A DNA stretch of 21,303 nt, taken from contig CBDUQI010000089.1 in assembly GCA_965369325.1 (NCBI GenBank), forward strand, positions 1 through 21,303. The letters run 5' to 3'. Numbering within the stretch: position 1 is the first letter of the stretch; every line of letters starts with the position of its first letter. Both the position numbers and the translations under genes were made by a program. Positions 14,252-21,303 of this stretch are shown piece after piece. Source of the DNA: CBDUQI01 sp965369325 (GTDB lineage: Bacteria; Pseudomonadota; Gammaproteobacteria; Steroidobacterales; JBCBZW01). The notes beneath the pieces were generated by a model. The model was given only the letters and a program-made list of their open reading frames with translations, did not search any database and was not told the origin of the DNA.

Positions 14252-17143
14252 TCAGGCGGCGGGCGATCGGCTCAACGCCCGTTCGGGTGCCAGGGCGTTA
14301 CGTAATTGCTCCCAGCGGGTCTCGCCGACGGGTTCACAAAAGCTCTGCAGCGCAGCCACTTCAAATCCGTGGCGGCGTGCCAGATCGCGCAGTAACGTGG
14401 TGTCTTGCACACGCAAGGTCATGCCCAGGCTGCAATGCTGCAGATGCCCTTCGAGCGCCAGCAACATGGTCTCGGCCATACACGCGTAGGCCAGACCCTT
14501 GTCCAGTCCGTATGGCCCGATGTAGGGGCGCCCGGGCACCTCAATAAGACCGCCATCGATTACCAGTACATCCGGCCGATCCTGCATGTCCGCTTCGCGG
14601 ACCGAACGGGGCCGGGACTGATCGCACACGATTGCGCCGGCCTTCAACTCGCTTGCAACAAATAGGCTGCCAGTGACGTTGGTGGCGGTGATCACCAGGT
14701 CGGCGTTCTTAAGCGCTGAGGTACATGTGGTGAGAATGAGGTGGCGGCTGCTTTCCAACGCTAGCGCCAGCTCACGAAAATTCACAGCATCGGTGTCCGG
14801 GCCTTGACTAGCCGTGAGCGCACGAACGGTTTCGCCTAGCACGCCCACCGAAGGTTGCGCGGCCAGATGGCGGCAAACATCGGTGGCAACGTCCAGCAGT
14901 CTTTCCCGACCCTGCGCTGCGCTGCGGTTAGGGTTTCCGAGCAGGATTAACTGGGAGACTCTCTCCCCCAGCAAAATTGCGCTGGCACGCCCGATGGAGC
15001 CTGCTGCGCCGACGACGGCAGCCGAGCTGCTACGCCAGGACCGGTGCAGCTTGCGCAACGCCAACGATAGGGCGTCCACGCCGGCCACCGCTGTGAGTGA
15101 GTTGCCGGAGGTGAGCGGCACCTGCTCGTCGGCAAGATCGCTGCCGCCGCCGCTCAGCACTGAGGTATATGCGCCCAGTCCCACTATCTGCGCGCCGCGC
15201 TGTCGCGCCATACGCACCCCATCGCGCAGTTCTTCAAGCACTTGCTCGCGCGGCATGTCCAACATGGCATCGGTGGTGCGTGGGATCAGGATGAACTCCC
15301 CGCGTGCCGTTGCCCCAGTGGGAGATTCCACCCGGACCGTACTGGCAATGAACGGATCGCAGACGCCATCCATGCTGTCGACGAAATCCGCCAGCTGCGC
15401 GTCATGCAGCGCAGTTAGGGTGGGATCGAAGTGAACGAAACTTTCAGCGTCCAGCGGATGCAGCAAAAACCCGAAGTGCGTGTCCTGCTCGTGAACTGGC
15501 GCGGGTTCGCGCACCGGGTGCATGACAGCACCCGTCGCCGCACGCTCAGCCCGGTCCAGTATGGAGCCGAACAAGCGTGCGGTGTCGCCGCTTGCCAGCA
15601 CCTCCATGCAGCGCTCAATGGCCTGGGCAGCCTGCGCGCACTGCTCGCGAGTCGCGTTTAGTGGCGGTTGTACGCGCAGTACGTCGCCTTGATTCAGCGT
15701 CGGCGCGACCCGCAGTCCTTCGACGTTAAGCAAGTACGCGGCGATGAGCTGCGCCAGCAGTTTCTGCTCGGCGGCGACGCCAAGAAAACTGTCCGGCCAC
15801 TGCTCGCGGCGCACACCAAAACGGATACCCAGCATCATGCCGCGCCCGTGAACGCTCTCGATAAGTTGTCCAAAACGGGTCTGGACATCTTCCAGCAGAC
15901 CTTTCAGATACACGCCGTTTTTCTGCACGTTGTGCAGCATCGCGCATTGGTTTTGTTCAAGCATATCCAACGTCGCGAGCCCGGCCTGCATCGCCAGCGT
16001 ATTGGCGCCAAAAGTAGAGGAGTGCTTGAGCGCGAACGGCTCGCCGAACACGGACTCTGTGCATAACACCGCCGCAACCGGCATCAGCCCGCCACCCAGT
16101 GCTTTGGCGATTGTCAGGACGTCGGGGGCAACCCCTGCAGGCTCGCAGGCGAACATATGCCCGGTGCGGCCCAGGCCGGTTTGCACCTCGTCAACGACTA
16201 GCAATACGCCGTACTGATTGCAGACGGTTTTGGCACCAGCCAAGTACCCAGCAGGTGGTTCAATCACACCGCCTTCGCCCTGAATGGGTTCGACAATAAA
16301 CGCCGCAAAGTGCGTTGGTTGTGCCTCAAGGGCTGCTCGCAACGCATCAAGATCGCCGTATGCGACCCGGCTAAAATTTTCCAGCGGCAGTCCGAATGGC
16401 GACTGATACTCGGCGCGCCCTGAGGCGGACAGGGCGCCCAGTGTTTTACCGTGAAAGCCACGATGGGTGGAGAGAATGCCTTTTCGCTGCGTGGCTTGCA
16501 GGCAGAGTTTGATGGCCACTTCCACCGCCTCCGCACCACTGTTCGCGAAGGTGACCCGGTTCAGTCCCGTCGGCGCAATAGCGATCAGTCGCCGCGCCAG
16601 TTCGCCTGCCGGGCGCAACAAAGAGGGCTGCACCATACAAGGTGTTTGCCGGGCGATACTGTCGCTCAGAGCCTGCCAGATGGCGGGTGGATTGTGCCCG
16701 AACGGCAATGCGCCGTACTGCGCCATGAAGTCCAGATAGCGTCGACCTTCGCTGTCGTAAACAAAACTGCCCTCGGCGCGGACAAATTCCTTATCCAGAT
16801 CCAGTTGCTCGAGTTTGCGTGCGAGTGCCGGATTGACGAACTGACGGTATGGGTGCGCGTTATCCTGCGCGGCAGTGGCCGCTAGGCGGTGGCTCATGTC
16901 AATTTCGCCGGTGATCGCGAGGTGCGCAATATCTGCCATGCTCTCGCAGTCCCACAGCATGCTGGGGCACAGCTCCAACTCCAGCCACTGCCCGAGTTCG
17001 CTGATCATAGTTACCGCTTCAAGCGAGTCGGCGCCAAGCAGTGCGAGCTCAGTGCTGCCATCGGCTTGCACCGTCACGTTAAGCTCGCGGGCGGCGTACT
17101 GGCTTAACCACTCGATCGTGTGTGCAATGGTTCTGGTGCTCAT
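14252..17143 (-). CDS. Trifunctional fusion: ACP - class III aminotransferase - acyl-ACP reductase (AAR-like)
   Basis: A 963-residue three-part enzyme. Residues ~1-80 form an acyl carrier domain with LGADSLEA, Ser40 being the phosphopantetheine site. Residues ~95-525 form a fold-type I, class III PLP aminotransferase (acetylornithine/GABA type): NSGAEAVE (201-208), DEVQTGLGRTG (Asp318) and TIAKALGGG with PLP Lys347. Residues ~557-945 resemble cyanobacterial long-chain acyl-ACP reductase: an FGFLLHP opening, LGAYTS, TSGNSLTA, Rossmann VVGAAGSIG (710-718), IDGGLIEV and YACMAETMLLALEG with Cys888 at the acyl-cysteine position. The predicted reaction is acyl-ACP to aldehyde (NADPH) to primary amine on one chain. 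The 17143 ATG is preferred over a GTG 20 codons upstream. The domain calls are strong; the product is inferred. Confidence 0.9.
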   Translation of the reverse strand: MSTRTIAHTIEWLSQYAARELNVTVQADGSTELALLGADSLEAVTMISELGQWLELELCPSMLWDCESMADIAHLAITGEIDMSHRLAATAAQDNAHPYRQFVNPALARKLEQLDLDKEFVRAEGSFVYDSEGRRYLDFMAQYGALPFGHNPPAIWQALSDSIARQTPCMVQPSLLRPAGELARRLIAIAPTGLNRVTFANSGAEAVEVAIKLCLQATQRKGILSTHRGFHGKTLGALSASGRAEYQSPFGLPLENFSRVAYGDLDALRAALEAQPTHFAAFIVEPIQGEGGVIEPPAGYLAGAKTVCNQYGVLLVVDEVQTGLGRTGHMFACEPAGVAPDVLTIAKALGGGLMPVAAVLCTESVFGEPFALKHSSTFGANTLAMQAGLATLDMLEQNQCAMLHNVQKNGVYLKGLLEDVQTRFGQLIESVHGRGMMLGIRFGVRREQWPDSFLGVAAEQKLLAQLIAAYLLNVEGLRVAPTLNQGDVLRVQPPLNATREQCAQAAQAIERCMEVLASGDTARLFGSILDRAERAATGAVMHPVREPAPVHEQDTHFGFLLHPLDAESFVHFDPTLTALHDAQLADFVDSMDGVCDPFIASTVRVESPTGATARGEFILIPRTTDAMLDMPREQVLEELRDGVRMARQRGAQIVGLGAYTSVLSGGGSDLADEQVPLTSGNSLTAVAGVDALSLALRKLHRSWRSSSAAVVGAAGSIGRASAILLGERVSQLILLGNPNRSAAQGRERLLDVATDVCRHLAAQPSVGVLGETVRALTASQGPDTDAVNFRELALALESSRHLILTTCTSALKNADLVITATNVTGSLFVASELKAGAIVCDQSRPRSVREADMQDRPDVLVIDGGLIEVPGRPYIGPYGLDKGLAYACMAETMLLALEGHLQHCSLGMTLRVQDTTLLRDLARRHGFEVAALQSFCEPVGETRWEQLRNALAPERALSRSPAA

Positions 17144-17243
17144 GATTGTGAGGTCCTGTCCGCACGCCCGTTGACGTGCCTGTTGTGCGGGTGGCGCGGG
17201 CACGGCGCCCGGAGCTGCATAGATGCGATGCGCGGCAGGGCGG

Positions 17244-18716
17244 TCACGCGGCGGCCCGCAGCCACTGCTGGTCTTCGCCCGCGTTTTCCATCAGGTGGCA
17301 AACGTTATTAAAGATAGATTGGGCGGCCGATCGTTCGCACGCAGGTGAAGCGGCGATTGCGTTGTAGCAAAGGTGCCCGCGTACGTGACGCAACCAAAAG
17401 ATCAGCATTGGCCCCATCACGCAGGCGCCGTTAAAACCGAACACGTGTTCAAGCGCGAAGTCGCCGTGGGTGTCGGGCCATGGGTAGCGGCCAACGTTGC
17501 TGATGTTGATGCTCTCGCCAGTGCCCCCAGTGGCGGTAAAGTCGATACGGTTGGTTTTGGTAAAGGCGGCCAGGTCAGGCAGTGTGTCGGCCACGCCTTG
17601 GAACAGCGAGGGCATGCGTTTTCTCGCCTGCTCGTGCGCCGAATGTGACAACTGCGCTGCAAGGTCCCAGAAGCCGATGGTGGCGGGCACACTGATGCCT
17701 ACATCGGCGATCCCGGTGTACAGGCCAACGGCATGCGGATGCAATTGATCGCGATCAAGGCGCGTGCGCATGTTGTAGTCCATGGACATGGGCAGATGTA
17801 CGCGCCCGCGCTTCATGGGCACGGGTGCACCGATACGTTGCAGGTGTTTGAGCACGGCGCTCTGGATGGCGGCCGCGAAGGCGCCTCCCACAGTGACCCC
17901 GTGCGCTTTGCGTGCGCCGTCCAGAGCATCCCAGCCGCGTTGCTCGCCGCTGTGGAAAAAACACAGGGTCTTGACCTGCTCATCGCGCTCAAGTGCACGT
18001 GCCACCGGAAGGGTTGGTGTTTTCACGAAGTTTCGCTGCGCGCGTACCAACTGGCGGCGTCCGATGCTGATCGCCAGTTTGTCCAGCAGCGAGAAGCTAA
18101 GCATCTCGGTGACTGCGGGTGTGGCAGGCAGTGACTGTACCGGCGGCAGGGCGGTGGCGGCCAGCGCGCAGCTCGTGTTGTCTTTGTGCATCCGTTCGGC
18201 GATGGCACCACACGCGGCCAGCAGCTCGTTAAGCACGCGCATCAGCGAGGTGCCATCGACCACGGCGTGGTGAGCTGCACAGATCAACGTGCCCTGTGGC
18301 TCGTTACTTTGCTCCGGCACCCACACCAGACGCATCAAGAATCCTTCGCTCAGGCGGAAACGGTGCTGGCTGAGCTGCTCAGCTACCTGCTGCCACACGG
18401 CTCGGGGGTCGTTAGGCTCGCCCGCCTGCGTCGGGTCAACTACCTCGATATCGACCGCGCCTAAGGTGGCCTGCTGGTACTCAAAGCGCGGGCGTGCAGC
18501 GGCATCACCTTTGGGCCAGTGGATGCTGGCGCGCAGCGAGGGGTGGCGCTGTTGCACGCGGAACGCCGCGTACTCCAGCAGGTCCGCGCTCATCGGTCCG
18601 CGCACCTGCGCAATGATCATGTCCGGTCCCATGCTCTCGCCAAGCTGGGCCATCACCAGCTCAAAACCGCCTAACGGGCGGGAGCTGGGTGTGACGTCGA
18701 GGTTGTTGTCTTTCAT
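17244..18716 (-). CDS. Stand-alone condensation/PapA/WS-DGAT-like acyltransferase
   Basis: A 490-residue protein of the CoA/ACP-dependent acyltransferase superfamily that includes NRPS condensation domains, PapA5 and wax-ester synthases. The catalytic motif HHAVVDG (His149-Gly155, His150 as base) is complete, and the N-terminal half has the usual RHPSLRASI segment (57-65). The C-terminal half has a weak version of the conserved SNVG/floor-loop region. No carrier or adenylation domain is attached. These enzymes transfer an acyl group to an alcohol or amine. In this operon a fatty amine made by the adjacent fusion enzyme is an attractive acceptor, which would give an amide. The 18716 ATG is chosen; upstream extension relies on a TTG. 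The substrate assignment is inference. Confidence 0.85.
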   Translation of the reverse strand: MKDNNLDVTPSSRPLGGFELVMAQLGESMGPDMIIAQVRGPMSADLLEYAAFRVQQRHPSLRASIHWPKGDAAARPRFEYQQATLGAVDIEVVDPTQAGEPNDPRAVWQQVAEQLSQHRFRLSEGFLMRLVWVPEQSNEPQGTLICAAHHAVVDGTSLMRVLNELLAACGAIAERMHKDNTSCALAATALPPVQSLPATPAVTEMLSFSLLDKLAISIGRRQLVRAQRNFVKTPTLPVARALERDEQVKTLCFFHSGEQRGWDALDGARKAHGVTVGGAFAAAIQSAVLKHLQRIGAPVPMKRGRVHLPMSMDYNMRTRLDRDQLHPHAVGLYTGIADVGISVPATIGFWDLAAQLSHSAHEQARKRMPSLFQGVADTLPDLAAFTKTNRIDFTATGGTGESINISNVGRYPWPDTHGDFALEHVFGFNGACVMGPMLIFWLRHVRGHLCYNAIAASPACERSAAQSIFNNVCHLMENAGEDQQWLRAAA

Positions 18717-18764
18717 TGTGTATATCCGTTCTTCACGTGCCTGCAATGCGGCGCCAAGGTGCCG

Positions 18765-19796
18765 CTAACCCGGGATGCTGGTGGCGGCAGTCAGTTTGTC
18801 TGACGCAGGGCCTTCCTTGCGCAGCTCACCGTAGCTGTACCGACGAGTGGCAAAGCGATACCCGCTGAACAGTCCTGGCTCGATCAACGAGGGATCTTCC
18901 AGTTGATCCCATACGCCCCGGGTCTTCAGGTACTGATGCACTTTGGGCAATCGCCACTGCGGTATCGTTGGGTACAGATGATGCTCAAGGTGGTAGTTGC
19001 CGCCGAAGTGCAAAAGCGTGAAGATGGGCGATACTCGGCTGCGAGTGTCTTTGAACTGCCCGGTGGTGGTTTGATTGTGCTCCACGAAGGAGCGAATGCC
19101 GGAGAGCCAGGAGCCGAGGATGCCGGGGATCGCAAAGCCAATCACAAACATGCCCGGCAACACCGAGTCGATCATCAGGTAGATGGCCAGCCACATACCG
19201 GCGAAGACAAAATTGAGCCATGCAAGATGACGCATGGTGGCCCGGCTCATCGGGTTTTTAATTTTGCTCAACTCGGCCGGAATGGGACGCGACGATGCCA
19301 GCATCAGCGTGCGCGCGAAGTATTTTCGATTGGCCCGGAAGCGCTGCAGAAAAAACCGCGACCAAAAGGTTTTGTAGTGCTGAAGTAGCTGCAGATCCGG
19401 ATCGTCTTTGGTGTTGGTCAGCTTGTGATGAGTCCAGTGATCCAGTGCCATGCCGCTTTGAAAAAATACAATTGTCATGGCTGAGAAAAGCAACCCCAAC
19501 ACCGCGCTGACCAGGCGGCTTTTGTGCAGACCAAAGTGAAACCCCTCATGGCCGATGAAGCCCATCAGGTGAACGGCGTTTCCGCCGAGCAGCGCGCCTG
19601 GCACACAGGCCAGCGCTTTCCACCACCAGGCCAGATCCGTTTGCATGATGATGTAGTAGTTGGCCAGCGCTGAGCCCGAAAAGGTAAGCAACATGAAGCC
19701 GATAAGTGCACTGCCGCCCAACAAGGACGGGCCGAAAAACTCGTCCGGCAACGAGGGCTTGCGCGGGCTGCGATGAAGGGGCTGTGAAGCATCCAT
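18765..19796 (-). CDS. Membrane fatty acid desaturase
   Basis: A 343-residue integral-membrane di-iron desaturase or hydroxylase of the fatty-acid desaturase family. All three histidine boxes are visible: HEGFH (83-87), HWTHH (120-124) and HLEHH (269-273), with a further HN at 240-241. Four or more hydrophobic segments surround them. The start ATG (19794-19796) has AAGGA upstream. It sits between the PlsC-like and condensation-like acyltransferase genes with gaps of 36 and 48 bp, so it is co-transcribed and probably desaturates (or hydroxylates) a chain of the operon's lipid. Regiochemistry and whether the substrate is acyl-ACP, acyl-CoA or a finished lipid cannot be read from the sequence. 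Confidence 0.92.
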   Translation of the reverse strand: MDASQPLHRSPRKPSLPDEFFGPSLLGGSALIGFMLLTFSGSALANYYIIMQTDLAWWWKALACVPGALLGGNAVHLMGFIGHEGFHFGLHKSRLVSAVLGLLFSAMTIVFFQSGMALDHWTHHKLTNTKDDPDLQLLQHYKTFWSRFFLQRFRANRKYFARTLMLASSRPIPAELSKIKNPMSRATMRHLAWLNFVFAGMWLAIYLMIDSVLPGMFVIGFAIPGILGSWLSGIRSFVEHNQTTTGQFKDTRSRVSPIFTLLHFGGNYHLEHHLYPTIPQWRLPKVHQYLKTRGVWDQLEDPSLIEPGLFSGYRFATRRYSYGELRKEGPASDKLTAATSIPG

Positions 19797-19832
19797 GATA
19801 GGGTCCTTTTGGCGTCTGCTCGGCGTATTGAT

Positions 19833-21134
19833 TCAGGCGGCTTTGTGCAGCCGGTCCAACAGTGCTCGTGCGCGATCGCAACGTCGCACCAGGCGCGGTG
19901 TGTTAGCTTTGCGGCTACCGTCTAGATGGCGTGCAAAATGCTCGTTCAGCACCTCGCTCGCCTGTGCATGTACGCCCATGTTCGAAAGTGCGGTGGCATA
20001 GGCAATGGCGAATTTCTCTCGCTGGATACCGTACGCAGGGGCTTGCTCGTAGGCTTGCGTGGCGTGCATTAGCGCTGCGGATTTGCGCCCGCCCAGAATC
20101 GTGGGCACACGCAAGTGATATTGCGTGAGCAAATAGTTCAGGTAAGGATCGCCCGGCGCGCGCCGCAGGAGCCCGTAGGCCAGGTTATGCAGTTTTCGCA
20201 ACTGCATGGCACCCACCACAAACGGGGCGGCCATCACTTTGAAGCCAAAGGCACGGGCGTGCTGTACGGCAGCCGAAATTTCGTCCGGATCAGAAAATTT
20301 GGCCAGTTTCAGCATGTTAAACACACTATTCAGATTGCGTGCGCGCATGTGCTCAATGCCCTGATCCAACATCCGCTCCATGTTCTGCGCGGCGGCCCTG
20401 GCAAGGGCTTTGGCGGTGGCTGTACCAGCCGCGTCGGTCGGCGGGCGCAGGAGTTGCTCGATGTTCTTACGACAGTGCTCGCGGGTGCCGTCGATGCCGA
20501 GCGACTGCATGCTGGCGACACTGATCGGAATGCCAAAGTTGGCGCTTGCTTTGGCGCCGCGCACCATTGCCAGTTGGCCTTTGGGCAGTACTGCTGCCGT
20601 GTCAATAAGGCCTGCCGGGACAATCGGGACACCCTCGCGGGCAGCAAGATTAAACGTGCCGTACTTGAAAGGCAGCATGCCGCTGCCGTCACTGCGCGTA
20701 CCTTCGGGGTACATCACGATGATCCTTTTTTCCTCAAGAGCCCGCGACATCGCTGCATATGCCTGATCCGGGTCTTTCGGGTCGATGGCAATGCCACCAA
20801 GCGCGGTGTGCAACATGTGCCGTGTGCGGCCTTTGAACGCTTTGATATTGGTGGGCACATACAAGCGCTGACCGAAGCGCCGCTGCAGCACGTAGGCCAG
20901 CAGGAAGTTGTCCATATAGCTGCGATGATTGGCGGCGATGATGTAGGGGCCTTGCTCGGGCAAATGCTCGACTCCGCTGAGCCGATGGATGTGATGGCGT
21001 TCCATTTTGGCCAGCAACAGCGTGCTGATTTGGTAAACCATGCGATGCAAGATCTGTGCGGTCTTACCTACGGTCGGTCCGGTGCTCCGGTCCGCACGGT
21101 GGCCAATGCTTTGGCCAGTGCTCTGGTGAGTCAT
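19833..21134 (-). CDS. PlsC-like 1-acyl-glycerol-phosphate-type acyltransferase with helical C-terminal extension
   Basis: A 433-residue protein. The N-terminal half is a PlsC/LPLAT acyltransferase: NHRSYMD (catalytic His70 and Asp75) and MYPEGTR (141-147), with a hydrophobic segment near 60-80. The family esterifies lysophosphatidate-like acceptors from acyl-CoA or acyl-ACP at the inner membrane. About 200 residues follow that are alpha-helical and TPR-like in style (for example LNYLLTQYH, FAIAYATALSNMG), well beyond the usual ~240-residue PlsC. The first 25 residues are polar and low in complexity. The ATG at 21134 has GAGGTAAGGG upstream; Met32 is a possible alternative. It could acylate this operon's product rather than glycerol phosphate. 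Confidence 0.88.
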   Translation of the reverse strand: MTHQSTGQSIGHRADRSTGPTVGKTAQILHRMVYQISTLLLAKMERHHIHRLSGVEHLPEQGPYIIAANHRSYMDNFLLAYVLQRRFGQRLYVPTNIKAFKGRTRHMLHTALGGIAIDPKDPDQAYAAMSRALEEKRIIVMYPEGTRSDGSGMLPFKYGTFNLAAREGVPIVPAGLIDTAAVLPKGQLAMVRGAKASANFGIPISVASMQSLGIDGTREHCRKNIEQLLRPPTDAAGTATAKALARAAAQNMERMLDQGIEHMRARNLNSVFNMLKLAKFSDPDEISAAVQHARAFGFKVMAAPFVVGAMQLRKLHNLAYGLLRRAPGDPYLNYLLTQYHLRVPTILGGRKSAALMHATQAYEQAPAYGIQREKFAIAYATALSNMGVHAQASEVLNEHFARHLDGSRKANTPRLVRRCDRARALLDRLHKAA

Positions 21135-21163
21135 GCCCTTACCTCATTGCTCAAGCGCGTAAA

Positions 21164-21196
21164 CCGGGTACGGGTGGCAACACGCCCCGTACCCGG
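21164..21196. terminator. Strong 11-bp perfect hairpin, possible attenuator or mRNA stabiliser
   Basis: CCGGGTACGGG, an 11-nt loop, CCCGTACCCGG forms a perfect GC-rich stem in the ~100-bp gap between the stop of the upstream carrier-protein gene and the PlsC-like start. On the leftward transcript it is followed by only three U's, so partial termination or protection of the upstream mRNA is more likely than full termination. Confidence 0.55.
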
Positions 21197-21233
21197 CAGA
21201 TGCGACCCGGCCACATCATGCAAACCGCAGGCG

Positions 21234-21303
21234 TTACGCTGCGACGCGTTCGCGCTGCGGACGCACGTAGTTCAGAAGGTCTTTGATCGTGATGTAGTGC
21301 AGA
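21234..21303 (-). CDS. Probable acyl carrier protein, C-terminal fragment
   Basis: The last 22 codons of a leftward gene that begins beyond the window. The end reads YITIKDLLNYV followed by a charged tail and TAA (21234-21236). A T-I-x-D-L-x-x-Y-V ending is the usual last helix of acyl carrier proteins, which would fit an operon full of acyl-transfer enzymes. Too little is present for certainty; the phosphopantetheine serine lies outside the window. Confidence 0.5.
   Translation of the reverse strand, partial: LHYITIKDLLNYVRPQRERVAA

Noticed and set aside
1..21303. CRISPR array, insertion sequence, phage or toxin-antitoxin genes
   Set aside because: No spaced repeats, transposase or integrase motifs, terminal inverted repeats or recognisable small toxin pairs were seen.

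Overview
The window comes from a moderately GC-rich Gram-negative bacterium, most likely a member of the Gammaproteobacteria. The reasons are a LolA-like periplasmic protein paired with an RND/MMPL exporter, a LysR regulator, a sensorless hybrid kinase with an Hpt domain, a bacterial hemolysin-III protein and SD-led, tightly packed operons. The species cannot be named from the sequence alone.

Left part (1-3797): a MoxR-type AAA+ ATPase and the start of its DUF2201/VWA-like partner are read leftwards and overlap at a TAATG junction. A rightward hemolysin-III (PAQR-like) membrane protein converges on a leftward four-helix membrane protein of unknown function, with a hairpin between them. The next ~1 kb is gene-poor. 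It holds a small decayed frame, a doubtful short ORF with a strong SD, a hairpin and a 15-bp direct repeat.

Middle part (3798-7188, rightward): a regulatory operon. It encodes a REC-REC protein without an output domain, a LysR-type regulator overlapping it by ATGA, and a soluble hybrid kinase (HisKA-HATPase-REC-Hpt). It ends 12 bp from the convergent lipid operon and is the obvious candidate for its control.

Right part (7201-21303, all leftward): one long operon whose start lies beyond the window. In transcription order it holds the 3' end of a probable acyl carrier protein gene, a strong hairpin, a PlsC-like acyltransferase, a membrane fatty-acid desaturase, a stand-alone condensation/PapA-like acyltransferase, an ACP-aminotransferase-acyl-ACP reductase fusion, a fatty acyl-AMP ligase, a second AMP-forming acyl ligase, an RND/MMPL exporter and a LolA-like periplasmic protein. 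The simplest reading is that the ligase loads a fatty acid onto the ACP, the AAR-like domain reduces the thioester to an aldehyde, and the fused PLP domain transaminates it to a long-chain amine. The HHxxxDG acyltransferase and/or PlsC enzyme would then acylate it, and MMPL/LolA would move the lipid towards the outer membrane. The enzymology is inferred from motifs. I do not recognise this gene set as a named pathway, and the three-domain fusion is the most unusual item in the window.
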